A stretch of 64,000 bases of DNA from Candidatus Ozemibacter sibiricus. Its GTDB lineage: Bacteria; Muiribacteriota; Ozemobacteria; Ozemobacterales; Ozemobacteraceae. Numbering within the stretch: the first letter of the stretch is position 1; each line of letters starts with the position of its first letter. The stretch is from assembly GCA_003327425.1 (NCBI GenBank), contig QOQW01000001.1, positions 372,001 to 436,000 on the forward strand. The letters are read 5' to 3'. The notes below the pieces were generated by a model. It made no database searches. It was given only the letters and a program-made list of their open reading frames with translations, and had not been told where the DNA came from. The translations under genes were made by a program, and so were the position numbers. Shown here one piece after another: positions 1 to 8,615 of this stretch.

Positions 1-16
1 CCGCGGTCATGCCCAT
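1..16 (-). CDS. start of a further operon gene, cut by the window edge
   Basis: Only the first five or so codons lie in the window. Reading leftward, an ATG at 16 is followed by a second in-frame ATG at 10, giving Met-Gly-Met-Thr-Ala. A purine-rich Shine-Dalgarno-like AGAGGA lies just upstream; its spacing fits the second ATG better. It begins 25 bases after the stop of the leucine dehydrogenase-like gene, so it is probably the next gene of the same operon. Its function cannot be seen. Confidence 0.35.
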
Positions 17-41
17 GCTTCCTCTCGTGGCGCGACGGCGC

Positions 42-1118
42 TCAATGCTCGGCCGGCAGGAAATTGCGGCGGATGTCGCGGATGGTCCGGATCCGTTCCA
101 GGGCGAGCTCGTTGGCCGCCACATGGGTGGGGATCCCTTTCTGGCGCGACAGCCGCAGGATGGTCTGAATGGTGTGGAACAAGTTGTTGATCTTGTGGTT
201 GGCCGTGGTTTCGTCGTAGCCCCCCAGCTCTTCGGCCGCGTTGATGAGGCCGCCGGCATTGATCACGAAATCGGGAGCGTAGATGATGCCGCGGGCGTGC
301 AGGCGGTCGCCGGCCTGATCGCTTTCGAGCTGGTTGTTGGCCGCTCCGGCCACGATCTTCGCCTTGAGGCTGTCGATCGCAGCGGGGGTCAGGATGCCGC
401 CCAGGGCGCAGGGAGCGAACACATCGCACTCGACCGCGAAGATCTTGTCGGGGGCGACCACCTCGGCTTGCAGGTGGGTGCGCAGTTTCTCGATGCGGCG
501 GGAATCCGGGTCGGCCACGATCAGCGCCGCCCCTTCCTCGCCGAGCAGGCGGGCCAGTTCGAGCCCGACCGCCCCCACTCCCTGGATCGCCACCCGCCGA
601 TTGCGCAGGGCGCTGTCGCCGTAGACCTCCTGCAGACAGGCCTGGATGCCTCGGAACACGCCCATGGCGGCCTTCTGGGCCGGATCGCCGCTGCCGCCGC
701 GGCGCTTGTTCAGACCGACCACGAAGCGGGTCTCCTGGGCGATCACCTCCATGTCGTCGACCGTCGTGCCGACGTCTTCGGCGATGAAGAACCGGCCGCC
801 GAGGCCTTCCACTTGCCGCCCGAAGGCCCGCAACAACGCTTCCGACTTGCCCCGGTGCGCATCGCAGATCAGCACGGCGCAGCCGCCGCCCAGGTTCAGG
901 CCGGCGGCGGCGGCCTTCATCGTCATGGCCTGGCTGAGCCGGAGCGCATCCTGCAGGGCGGCGTCCTCCGATTCGTACGGCTGGATGCGCAGCCCGCCCA
1001 TGGCCGGGCCCAGGGTGGTGTCATGGATGGCGACGATGCCGCGCAGGCCGGCGATCTCGTCGTGGCAGAACAGCACTTGCTCCACATCGAGGCAGGTCAT
1101 CGTATCGAGCAGGTTCAT
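42..1118 (-). CDS. Leu/Phe/Val dehydrogenase family protein, catalytic Lys replaced by Cys
   Basis: A 358-residue member of the leucine/phenylalanine/valine dehydrogenase family, which normally interconverts a branched-chain amino acid and its 2-oxo acid with NAD. The N-terminal substrate domain (about 1-140) and the Rossmann domain with GVGAVG (about 178-183) are both present. In Bacillus leucine dehydrogenase, two lysines 12 residues apart bind and deprotonate the substrate. Here the first is kept (MTMK), but the glycine-rich motif reads GGGC, so the general-base lysine is Cys. The downstream AEDVGTT motif with its Asp is intact. The ATG at 1118 has a GGAGG ahead of it and overlaps the phosphate butyryltransferase stop as ATGA; the longer reading frame is not needed. 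Fold is certain; activity is doubtful unless the Cys is compensated. Confidence 0.88.
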   Translation of the reverse strand: MNLLDTMTCLDVEQVLFCHDEIAGLRGIVAIHDTTLGPAMGGLRIQPYESEDAALQDALRLSQAMTMKAAAAGLNLGGGCAVLICDAHRGKSEALLRAFGRQVEGLGGRFFIAEDVGTTVDDMEVIAQETRFVVGLNKRRGGSGDPAQKAAMGVFRGIQACLQEVYGDSALRNRRVAIQGVGAVGLELARLLGEEGAALIVADPDSRRIEKLRTHLQAEVVAPDKIFAVECDVFAPCALGGILTPAAIDSLKAKIVAGAANNQLESDQAGDRLHARGIIYAPDFVINAGGLINAAEELGGYDETTANHKINNLFHTIQTILRLSRQKGIPTHVAANELALERIRTIRDIRRNFLPAEH

Positions 1119-2059
1119 CGGGCGACCTCCGAAGCCGACGGGGCCGGTTGCGGGTTCTGATGGCCGCGCTGCCAGAGGACGACGCCCAGCAGCAGCGAAT
1201 GGAACTTGGTGTCGTTGGCGTCGGCCCGCGAGGTCAGCACCACCGGGCACTGCGCCCCGTACACCAGTCCGCCCATGGCCGCCTCGGCGAAGTAATGGAG
1301 CGACTTGTACAGCACGTTGCCGGTCTCGATGCGCGGCACGATCAGAATGTCGGCGTTGCCCTGGATCCGGCCGCCGTATTTCTTGATCGCTGCCGACTCT
1401 GGGGAGATGGCCAGGTCGAGCGAGATCGGCCCTTCCACGATCACATCCGAGCGCCCGGCGTAGCGGGCGCTGACCTCCTTGGCCAGCAGGGTCGAGGGCA
1501 CCTTCTCGGAAACCTTCTCATTGGCCGACAGCAGCGCCACCCGCGGCGGTCGCGCCTCGAACCGGGCGAACGCTTCGACCGCGTTGTCGACGATCCGGCC
1601 CAGCGCCTCCGTATCGGGAGCGATGTTGATGGCGGCATCCGACATCAGGCGCAGGCCGGGCTGACGGCTGGTCTCGAAGAACAGCAGGTGCGACAGCAGG
1701 GGGTTCTTCTTCAACCCGTCCTTGGAGTTCAGCACCGCTTTGAGCAACGTCGAGGTCGGCACCAGCCCCTTCATCAGCAGATCGGCCTGCCCTTCCCGCA
1801 CCAGACGTACGGCCGTCTGGCAGGCCCGCGTCGGGTCGGCCTCCTCCAGGATGGTGACCCGTTCGTGGCGCGCCGTGTCGCCGTACATCTCTCGGATCTT
1901 GCCGGGATCGCCGATCAAGGTGGCCGACAGGATTCCCAGGTTGACCGCATGGATGACCGCATAGGCGCAGGCTTCATCCTGGGCCAGGGGAATGGCCACC
2001 CGGCAGGTGCGAGTGCGATCGAGCTCGTCGAGGACCCGCGTGAAGAACGCTGATGCCAT
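1115..2059 (-). CDS. ptb: phosphate butyryltransferase / phosphate acyltransferase
   Basis: A 314-residue phosphate acetyl/butyryltransferase family enzyme. It would exchange CoA of a (branched) acyl-CoA for phosphate, feeding butyrate kinase for ATP formation. Family hallmarks are the N-terminal region with a LIGDP segment, the central KGLVPTSTLLKAVL helix, and the C-terminal SRAD/NDTKFHS region. The length matches Ptb (about 300) rather than long Pta. The ATG at 2059 follows AGGAGG. It lies 31 bases after the acyl-CoA dehydrogenase and overlaps the next gene. In Bacillus, ptb is directly followed by the leucine dehydrogenase gene bcd, as here, which argues for isobutyryl/isovaleryl-CoA-type substrates at least as strongly as for butyryl-CoA. 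Confidence 0.9.
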   Translation of the reverse strand: MASAFFTRVLDELDRTRTCRVAIPLAQDEACAYAVIHAVNLGILSATLIGDPGKIREMYGDTARHERVTILEEADPTRACQTAVRLVREGQADLLMKGLVPTSTLLKAVLNSKDGLKKNPLLSHLLFFETSRQPGLRLMSDAAINIAPDTEALGRIVDNAVEAFARFEARPPRVALLSANEKVSEKVPSTLLAKEVSARYAGRSDVIVEGPISLDLAISPESAAIKKYGGRIQGNADILIVPRIETGNVLYKSLHYFAEAAMGGLVYGAQCPVVLTSRADANDTKFHSLLLGVVLWQRGHQNPQPAPSASEVAR

Positions 2060-2090
2060 GATACCTTCCTCCTGGAAAGGTGGTGTGAGG

Positions 2091-3236
2091 TCAGACGCCG
2101 AGCACGTACGAGGCGATGACCATGCGCTGGACCTCGCTGGTGCCTTCGTAGAGTTCGAGGATACGGGCATCGCGATAGTACCGTTCGACCGGGTAGTCCT
2201 TGATGAACCCGTACCCGCCGTGGATCTGGATGGCTTGATGGGCCACCCGGGTCGCCATCTCCGAGCCGTAGAGCTTGGCCATGGCCGCGTCCTTGGCGAA
2301 CCGCTTCTTGTTGTCCTTGAGCCAGGCGGCTTTCCAGGTCAGCAGCCGGGTGGTCTCGATCTCGAGCCGCATGTCGGCCAGCTTGTGGGCGATGCCCTGG
2401 AAATCGATCAGGGCCGAACCGAACTGCTTGCGCTCCTTCGCATACTTGCAAGCCGCTTCATAGGCGGCGCGCGCGATGCCGCAGGCCTGCGCTCCGACCC
2501 CGATGCGGCCGCCGTCCAGGGTGTCCATCGCGATGCGGAAACCCCGCCCCGGCGTGGCCAGGATGTTCTCCTTCGGAATGCGACAGTTCTGGAAGACCAG
2601 TTCGGCGGTGTTCGAGGCCCGAATGCCCAGCTTGTTCTCCTTCACTCCTACCGAGAAGCCTGGGGTGCCCTTGTCGACGATGAACGCCGACAGGCCGCGG
2701 ATCTTCGCCGCACGGTTGGTGCTGGCGATGATCACCGCGAAATCGGCCACGCCGCCATTGCTGATGAAGATCTTGCTGCCGTTGATGACCCAGGCGTCGC
2801 CATCGTCGACCGCCGTCGTCTCCTGATTCGAGGAATCGGACCCGGCGTTCGGCTCGGTCAGGCCGAAACAGCCCAGCTTTTCGCCGCTGGCCAGGGCTGG
2901 CAGGTATTTCCGTTTGATCTCTTCCGAGCCGTAGGTCATGATCGGATAGGCCACCAGCGAATTCGACAGCGACATGGTCACGCCCTGGGCGGCACAGGCT
3001 TTCGACACCTCTTCGATCACCTGGCAGTAGGTCAGGGTGTTGGCCCCCGCCCCGCCGTATTCCGGCGGGATGATGATGCCCAGGTAGCCCTGTCGGGCGA
3101 GGGCGCGGGTCAGCTCCATCGAGAATTCCTGCTTCTCGTCGAGCTCGGCCGCCACCGGCGCGATCACCGTCGCGGCGAACTCGGCCACCGTCTTGCGGAT
3201 CAGTTCCTGCTCGGGGGTCAGCTTGAAATCGATCAT
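2091..3236 (-). CDS. acyl-CoA dehydrogenase (short/branched-chain type)
   Basis: A 381-residue FAD enzyme of the short/branched-chain acyl-CoA dehydrogenase family, passing electrons to Etf. The N-terminal helical domain, the flavin-contacting motif GLTEPNAGSDS (about 126-136) and the KQFGSALIDFQGIAHKLADM helix are canonical. The catalytic base is in LYEGTSEVQR near the C-terminus, the position used by butyryl-CoA dehydrogenases. Its ATG overlaps the stop of the upstream EtfA gene (ATGA), so the two are translationally coupled and probably partners. Full length; exact chain specificity cannot be decided from sequence. Confidence 0.92.
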   Translation of the reverse strand: MIDFKLTPEQELIRKTVAEFAATVIAPVAAELDEKQEFSMELTRALARQGYLGIIIPPEYGGAGANTLTYCQVIEEVSKACAAQGVTMSLSNSLVAYPIMTYGSEEIKRKYLPALASGEKLGCFGLTEPNAGSDSSNQETTAVDDGDAWVINGSKIFISNGGVADFAVIIASTNRAAKIRGLSAFIVDKGTPGFSVGVKENKLGIRASNTAELVFQNCRIPKENILATPGRGFRIAMDTLDGGRIGVGAQACGIARAAYEAACKYAKERKQFGSALIDFQGIAHKLADMRLEIETTRLLTWKAAWLKDNKKRFAKDAAMAKLYGSEMATRVAHQAIQIHGGYGFIKDYPVERYYRDARILELYEGTSEVQRMVIASYVLGV

Positions 3237-4435
3237 CGGCCGGCCTCCTGTCGGGCGCGACGGACTTCGGCGGCCAGCACCGGCACGACCTGGTGCAGGT
3301 CGCCGACGATCGCCACATCGGCCGCCTTCATGATGGGCGCCTGCGGATCGCGGTTGATCGCCACGATGAAGTCGGCCCCGGCGATGCCGGCCAGATGCTG
3401 GATCGCTCCGCTGATGCCGCAGGCGATGTAGAGGCGGGGACTGACCGACTTGCCCGTCTGCCCCACTTGGTGGTCGTGGTCGATCCAGCCGCTGTCGACG
3501 GCCGCTCGCGAGGCGCCGACCTCGCCGCCCAGCGCGTCGGCGAGGTCGCGCAGCGCCTCGAACCCCTTGCTGCCGCCGACGCCCCGCCCGCCGGAAACGA
3601 TGATCGTCGCTTCGGACAGATCGACCTTCTTGCCGGTCTGTCGGATGACGTCGCGAAGGATGACCTTCAGGTCGGTCTCCTTGAAGGCCACTTTGACGGT
3701 CGTGATGGTGCCTCGCCGCTGATCGTCGCGCGGCAGGGGTTTCATGACTCCCGGGCGCACCGTGGCCATCTGGGGGCGGTGGTTCGGGCAGACGATGGTG
3801 GCCATGACATTGCCGCCGAACGCCGGCCGCGTCTGCAGCAACAGCCCGGTGCCTTCTTCGATGGCCAGGCCGGTGCAGTCAGCGGTCAGGCCGGTTTTCA
3901 GCCGGTTGGCCACTCGCGGCGCCAGGTCGCGGCCGATGCCGGTGGCGCCGATCAACACGATCTCGGGTTTCTGCTGCTGGATGACGCTGGCCAGGGCGCG
4001 ACAGTAGGGCGCGGTGCGATAGCCGGCCAGGCGGGGGTCGTCGACCACCACCACCTGGTCGGCGCCGTAGGCCACCAGCTCCTGGGCGAGCGGCTGCACC
4101 TCATGGCCGATCAGATACGCCGTCAGATTGACGCCGCGCGCCTGCGCCAGAGCACGACCGCAGCCCAGCAGCTCGCGGGCCACCTTGGCCAGACCGCCGT
4201 GGCGGGTCTCGGCGAACACCCCGACCCCGCGATAGTCGGCCAGATCCTTGCGCGGGCCATCCCCGGCCCGGGACAGGATCGCCTTGAATTTGCAGCTATC
4301 GACACAGGCGCCGCAATGGACGCAGGAATCATTGAGGAACGCTTTGCGATCGACGAGATCGATCGCATCGTAGGGGCATGCCTTCAGACAGGCGGCACAC
4401 CCGACGCACAGTTGCTGATCGATGAAAATGGCCAT
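3233..4435 (-). CDS. etfA: electron transfer flavoprotein alpha subunit with N-terminal 2[4Fe-4S] domain
   Basis: A 400-residue EtfA. Residues 1-60 form a ferredoxin domain with two clusters of cysteines (CVGCAACLKACP and CVHCGACVDSCK). A linker and the alpha domain follow, then the FAD-binding C-terminus with SVSPRLYIACGISG and AINRDPQAPIM motifs. EtfA proteins with this extension include CarE of the Acetobacterium caffeyl-CoA reductase complex, which bifurcates electrons between NADH, ferredoxin and the acyl-CoA substrate. The N-terminal clusters could therefore pass electrons to or from ferredoxin. Bifurcation is an inference; the domain order is directly visible. It lies 9 bases after etfB and is coupled to the following acyl-CoA dehydrogenase. 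Confidence 0.93.
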   Translation of the reverse strand: MAIFIDQQLCVGCAACLKACPYDAIDLVDRKAFLNDSCVHCGACVDSCKFKAILSRAGDGPRKDLADYRGVGVFAETRHGGLAKVARELLGCGRALAQARGVNLTAYLIGHEVQPLAQELVAYGADQVVVVDDPRLAGYRTAPYCRALASVIQQQKPEIVLIGATGIGRDLAPRVANRLKTGLTADCTGLAIEEGTGLLLQTRPAFGGNVMATIVCPNHRPQMATVRPGVMKPLPRDDQRRGTITTVKVAFKETDLKVILRDVIRQTGKKVDLSEATIIVSGGRGVGGSKGFEALRDLADALGGEVGASRAAVDSGWIDHDHQVGQTGKSVSPRLYIACGISGAIQHLAGIAGADFIVAINRDPQAPIMKAADVAIVGDLHQVVPVLAAEVRRARQEAGR

Positions 4436-4444
4436 GGCAGATTC

Positions 4445-5236
4445 CTAGACGAGACCTTTCTCCCGGAGGGTGTCCATCAAGGCCCGGACCGTCTGCGCCG
4501 GGTCTCCGGTCAGCACGGTGCCTTGGCCGCGGGGCGGCGGGGTGAAGGTGCGGCGCACCTGCGTCGGCGAGCCCTTCAGACCGATCTGCTCGAGGGGAAC
4601 CCCGAGATCGGCCGCCGACCAGACCCGGTAGGGTTTCTCGCGAAAGGCGCTAATGCATCCCTTGAGGGTCGGAATCCGCGGGTGGTTGGCTTCCTTGAGG
4701 CAGGTGACGAGAGCAGGCAGGGGCAGGGCCAGGATCTGGACCTCTCCCTCCACCGCCCGTTCCACGCGCAGCAGGCCGTCGCTTTCGCGCTGCAGGGCCT
4801 GGACATAGGTCGCCTGCGGGATCTGGAGGAACTCGGCCAGCTGCGGCCCGACCTGGGCGGTGTCGCCGTCGATGGCCTGCCGACCGCAGATGATCAGGTC
4901 ATACGCCCCGATCTTGCGGATGGCGGCCGCCAGAGCGCAGGCGGTGGCCAGGGTGTCGGCGCCGGCGAAGGCCCGGTCAGATAGCAGGATCGCCTCGTCG
5001 GCGCCCATGGCCAGGGTCTCGCGCAGCGCGGCCTCGGCCTGGGGGGGGCCCATCGACAGCACGATGACGCGCCCGCCCCCGTTCTGCTCTTTCAAGGTCA
5101 GGGCCATTTCGACCGCATGGCGGTCTTCCGGGTTGACGATGCTGGGAACGCCTTCCCGGATCAGGGTGCCGGTCTCGGGGTCGATCCGCACGTCGTTGGT
5201 GTCAGGTACCTGCTTGATGGGGACGATGATATTCAT
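4445..5236 (-). CDS. etfB: electron transfer flavoprotein beta subunit
   Basis: A 263-residue EtfB, the partner of the adjacent EtfA in moving electrons from (or to) acyl-CoA dehydrogenase. It begins MNIIVPIKQVPDT, the standard beta-subunit N-terminus. It carries the nucleotide-binding ICGRQAIDGDTAQVGPQLA segment (about residues 117-135) and the family recognition region around TCLKEANHPRIPTLKG. The start at 5236 is chosen from this conserved N-terminus; the reading frame upstream runs into the acyl-CoA dehydrogenase gene, whose stop is only two bases away. The beta FAD site of bifurcating Etfs cannot be confirmed by eye. Confidence 0.92.
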   Translation of the reverse strand: MNIIVPIKQVPDTNDVRIDPETGTLIREGVPSIVNPEDRHAVEMALTLKEQNGGGRVIVLSMGPPQAEAALRETLAMGADEAILLSDRAFAGADTLATACALAAAIRKIGAYDLIICGRQAIDGDTAQVGPQLAEFLQIPQATYVQALQRESDGLLRVERAVEGEVQILALPLPALVTCLKEANHPRIPTLKGCISAFREKPYRVWSAADLGVPLEQIGLKGSPTQVRRTFTPPPRGQGTVLTGDPAQTVRALMDTLREKGLV

Positions 5237-5238
5237 GA

Positions 5239-6372
5239 TCAGAGGCGCTCCGCGATCTTGTTGCGCAGGATCTCCGAGGTGCCCAGGGCGATCTTCAGGA
5301 AGCGGGCATCCCGGAACAGTCGTTCGACGCGGCTGGGACGCACGTAGGCCTTGCTGCCCATCGCCTGCATCCCGAAATCGGCCACCCAGAAGGCGGCTTC
5401 GGTGGCGAAGATCTTGGCCATGGCGGCCTGCTGGAAGCACGACCCCTTGGCTCCCGCCAGTTCAACGGCCTGCCAGACATGCAGGCGGGCGGCATCGACC
5501 TTCAGCGCCGCATCGGAAAACCGCCACTGCAGCGATTGGAAACTGCCGATCGGCCGGCCGAACTGTTTGCGGCTCTTGGCGTGGTGCGCCGCGTCGTCGA
5601 AGACCTGCTGGCCCAGGCCGGTGGCGATGGCCGCGACGCAGATCCGCAGTTCGTTGACCATCCGGTCGTAGAGGTCATGGCCGAAGCCCGCCACCCCTGC
5701 CACATGGCTGGCCGGCACCACCTGGCGTTCGAAAACGACGGGCGCGGCCTCGAGGCCGTTCATGCCGAGCGTCGCATGGACCTCGCCGATCTTCACCTGC
5801 GGGCTCGGCAGCCGGATCAACAGCATGGTCGAGCCCTGGCCGCCCTCGCCCTCGGCCTTGGTCAGGGTGACCAGCCACCGGGCCCGGCCGGCCCAGTTGA
5901 CGTAGGCCTTGCCGCCCGATACCTCATACTGCCCGTCGTCGCGGCGGCGGCTGGTGGTGGTCAGGGCGCCCAGATCGCAGCCGGCCTCCGGCTCGGTGGC
6001 GGCCAGCGAGCAGATCGCTTCGAGATTGGCCGCCTGGCGCGCCAGATCGCGATGGTCGGGCACATTGAAACAGGCGAGGTTGGTGCGAATGCCGATGACG
6101 ACTTGCTGCGCCGCCAGCCAGGCCACCACCGGGGATTGCCGCCCCAGCTCTTCGACCAGGAGGGTCAGGTGGAATAGCTCGAGTCCTTGACCTCCCAGCT
6201 CGACCGGTAGGAACGGCTGTAAAATCCGCCGGTCGCGCAGGGAGGCCAGCAGGTGGTCAGGCAGGCGGGCGGTGCGGTCCATCTCCTCGCTCGCCGGAGC
6301 GAGGACCTCGGTCGCGAAGTTCCGCCATTCGGTTTGCCAGGAAAGTTCTTGATCGGACAATTCCAGATGCAC
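5239..6372 (-). CDS. acyl-CoA dehydrogenase-like protein lacking the usual catalytic Glu
   Basis: A 377-residue acyl-CoA dehydrogenase homologue starting at GTG (6372) with an AAAGGA ahead. The fold is intact: a flavin-contacting segment (SLAATEPEAGCDLGAL) and the RKQFGRPIGSFQSLQWR helix. But the site that reads YEGTSE in the operon's other acyl-CoA dehydrogenase reads IALGTSE here, so the catalytic Glu is Leu. At the alternative base position used by isovaleryl-CoA and long-chain enzymes (Glu directly before the Arg of an ER[IL] motif), this protein has NELR, with the acid one residue out of place. It may use another base, act on a different substrate, or be a non-catalytic partner. It lies between buk and etfB in the same operon. 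Confidence 0.85.
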   Translation of the reverse strand: MHLELSDQELSWQTEWRNFATEVLAPASEEMDRTARLPDHLLASLRDRRILQPFLPVELGGQGLELFHLTLLVEELGRQSPVVAWLAAQQVVIGIRTNLACFNVPDHRDLARQAANLEAICSLAATEPEAGCDLGALTTTSRRRDDGQYEVSGGKAYVNWAGRARWLVTLTKAEGEGGQGSTMLLIRLPSPQVKIGEVHATLGMNGLEAAPVVFERQVVPASHVAGVAGFGHDLYDRMVNELRICVAAIATGLGQQVFDDAAHHAKSRKQFGRPIGSFQSLQWRFSDAALKVDAARLHVWQAVELAGAKGSCFQQAAMAKIFATEAAFWVADFGMQAMGSKAYVRPSRVERLFRDARFLKIALGTSEILRNKIAERL

Positions 6373-6416
6373 GAAGGAATCCTTTCTTGTCGGTCAGGAA
6401 AGCTTGTCTGCCCGAC

Positions 6417-7496
6417 TCAGGGAAGCTCGTCGTAGTTGCGGGGTTCTTCTTCCCCGCGCAGAACGCGCAGGCCCCCTTGGGCCAGAGCGGCCAGTTCATC
6501 CTCGCCCGGGATCACCTCCACGGGGGCGAAGCTCTCGACATACTCGCGGACCCGCGTGGTGATCTGCTTGCTGTGGGCGATGCCACCGGTCAGGATGATC
6601 CGTTTGACTTTGCCGCGCAGGGTCGCGACGAAGGCGCCGATCTCTTTGGCGATCTGGTAGCACATGCCGGCCAGGACGAGGCGCGCATAGTCATCGCCCT
6701 GCTCGATCCGGCGTTCGACTTCGACCAGGTTGCTGGTGCCCAGGTAGTTCACCAGGCCTCCCCGGCCGACCAGCATGCGTTTGATCTCGGCTTCGGTGTA
6801 CTTGCCGGAGAAGCACATCTTGACCAGCTCGAGGGTGGGCACCGTCCCTGCCCGCTCGGGCGTATAGGGGCCGGCATCGAGTCCGTTGCTGCAATCGATG
6901 CACCGCCCATGCTCGATGGCGGCCACCGAGATGCCGCCGCCGAGATGCGCGGTCACGAAGTTCTCTTCCCGGAAATTCCAGCCTTCGCGGGCGCAGAGCT
7001 GCCGCGTGACCGCCATGATGTTGAGCGCGTGCCACAGGCTGTGACGGGGAATCTCCTTGAGGCCCGACAACCGGGCGATGTCGATGATCTCGTCGACGCA
7101 CGGCGGATCGACGATGAACGCCGGAATGTGGAAATCCCATTGGAAGCCAAAGGCCAGGATGCAACCGATGTTGCTGGCATGCTCGCCGAACCGGTTGGTC
7201 GAGACGTCCTCCAGCATGCGGGGCGTGACCCGATAGGTGCCGCTGGGCATGGGCCGCAGCAGACCGCCGCGTCCGACCACGGCCGACAACTGGGTCGGTT
7301 TGACCGATTGCTCTTTGAGGAATTCCAGCATGACCTGCCGGCGCAGCCCGTACTGGTCTTGGATGCGAGGGAACTTTTCGAGTTCGGAGGCGGGATGTTC
7401 GACCTTCTTGACCGCCACGGGGACGTCATTGTCGAACAGGCCCATTTTGGTGGAGGTCGAACCGGGGTTGACGACCAGGATCCGGTAGGTGCTCAT
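6417..7496 (-). CDS. buk: butyrate kinase (branched-chain fatty acid kinase)
   Basis: A 359-residue ASKHA-family acid kinase that makes ATP from acyl phosphate. The phosphate-1 motif (ILVVNPGSTSTKMGLF) is at the N-terminus; HLGGGISVAA and the CSNGLDAGPYTPERAGTVP segment are typical of butyrate kinase rather than acetate kinase. The adenosine motif appears as RIILTGGIAHSK near residue 300. With Ptb it completes the acyl-CoA to acid plus ATP route. The start follows nine bases after the upstream dehydrogenase-like gene. Known butyrate kinases also accept isobutyrate/isovalerate, matching the amino acid dehydrogenase neighbours. Confidence 0.94.
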   Translation of the reverse strand: MSTYRILVVNPGSTSTKMGLFDNDVPVAVKKVEHPASELEKFPRIQDQYGLRRQVMLEFLKEQSVKPTQLSAVVGRGGLLRPMPSGTYRVTPRMLEDVSTNRFGEHASNIGCILAFGFQWDFHIPAFIVDPPCVDEIIDIARLSGLKEIPRHSLWHALNIMAVTRQLCAREGWNFREENFVTAHLGGGISVAAIEHGRCIDCSNGLDAGPYTPERAGTVPTLELVKMCFSGKYTEAEIKRMLVGRGGLVNYLGTSNLVEVERRIEQGDDYARLVLAGMCYQIAKEIGAFVATLRGKVKRIILTGGIAHSKQITTRVREYVESFAPVEVIPGEDELAALAQGGLRVLRGEEEPRNYDELP

Positions 7497-7504
7497 CGCT
7501 CACC

Positions 7505-8578
7505 TCAACGGGTAGGCTTGTAGATCTTCTTCAAGGTCCGGATGCGGCGCATGCGGTCGAGGGCCCATTCCCGGGCGATCTTCGTCGGGGTCTGTCGGGT
7601 GGTCTGAACCTTCACCAGCAGCTCTTCGGCCAGGCCGTAGACTCGTTCGACCGTCGGCAGGCAGGTCTTGGTCGGGATGCCATACATGTCGGAATTGACC
7701 ATGATGATGTCCCCAGCGCTCAGGAGGAAGTCGGGGAGATAGAGGATCCCCGATTTGGCCAGCAGGTCGGCGACCGAATCATCCGAGAGCTGGTTGGTGG
7801 CGGCTCCGGCGACGATCTTGCATTTGAGCCGGCCGACCGTCTCGGGCGTCAGCAACCCCCCCAGGGCGCAAGGGGCCAGGATATCGACCGGGTGGAAGGG
7901 AATTTCCTCGGGAGGCACCATTTCGATTCCAGGGTAACGGTCGCGGGCCGCTTTCACTTTCTCGAAGTACAAATCGGACACCGACAGGCGCGCCCCTTCT
8001 TTGGCGAGAAGCTCGAGCAGGGCCGTTCCCACCTTGCCCAGGCCCTGCACCGCGATCTTGCGGTCTTTCAGGGAGGCGGTCCCGAACACCACCTTGGCGG
8101 CCGCTTTCATGCCGAGAAAGACGCCGCGGGCGGTGATGGCGCTGTAGTCGCTTTCCACGCCCTGGCCTTTCAACAGGCCGGCGACGAACTGGGTCTCCTT
8201 CCCTATGACATCCATGTCTTGACTGGTGGTGCCCAGTTCGGCCGAGGCGATGAACCGTCCGCCCAGGCTTTGCAGGAAGATCCCGAAGGCCCGGAGCATG
8301 ACTTCATTCTTCTCTTCAGGATTGGCCCAGATGATGGCCTTGCCGCCGCCAGCATCGCACCCGAACAGGGCGGCCGACAGGGAAGCGCTTTCGGAAAGCC
8401 GCAGGGCATCCCGGCAGAGCTCATCCTCCGAGGCGTAGTTCCAGCACCGAACCCCACCGACGGCCGGCCCCAGAGAGGAATCATGGATGGCCAGCACGCC
8501 GCGCAGCCCGCTATCCCGGTGTTGGAAGAACAGGAGGTTCTCGTGGCGGTTGCGCCCCATTTCCGCAAATACACCCAT
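7505..8578 (-). CDS. second Leu/Phe/Val dehydrogenase family protein, first gene of the operon
   Basis: A 357-residue paralogue of the protein at 42-1118, sharing SEDE..C.DALRLS, the GLGKVG Rossmann loop and the C-terminal ALDRMRRIRTLKK end. Here the glycine motif is GGGK, so the catalytic lysine is kept. But the lysine 12 residues earlier (MTxK in active enzymes) is Ser within ASLSAALFG, and the Asp of AEDVGTT is shifted to SAELGTT. It is therefore degenerate in a complementary way to its paralogue. The ATG at 8578 is chosen for its AGGAG; upstream ATGs lack one. It is the promoter-proximal gene, about 30 bases after the predicted transcription start. Confidence 0.86.
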   Translation of the reverse strand: MGVFAEMGRNRHENLLFFQHRDSGLRGVLAIHDSSLGPAVGGVRCWNYASEDELCRDALRLSESASLSAALFGCDAGGGKAIIWANPEEKNEVMLRAFGIFLQSLGGRFIASAELGTTSQDMDVIGKETQFVAGLLKGQGVESDYSAITARGVFLGMKAAAKVVFGTASLKDRKIAVQGLGKVGTALLELLAKEGARLSVSDLYFEKVKAARDRYPGIEMVPPEEIPFHPVDILAPCALGGLLTPETVGRLKCKIVAGAATNQLSDDSVADLLAKSGILYLPDFLLSAGDIIMVNSDMYGIPTKTCLPTVERVYGLAEELLVKVQTTRQTPTKIAREWALDRMRRIRTLKKIYKPTR

Positions 8579-8615
8579 GCGACACTCCTGCAGATGGATT
8601 GAAAACCGGTGTGTC

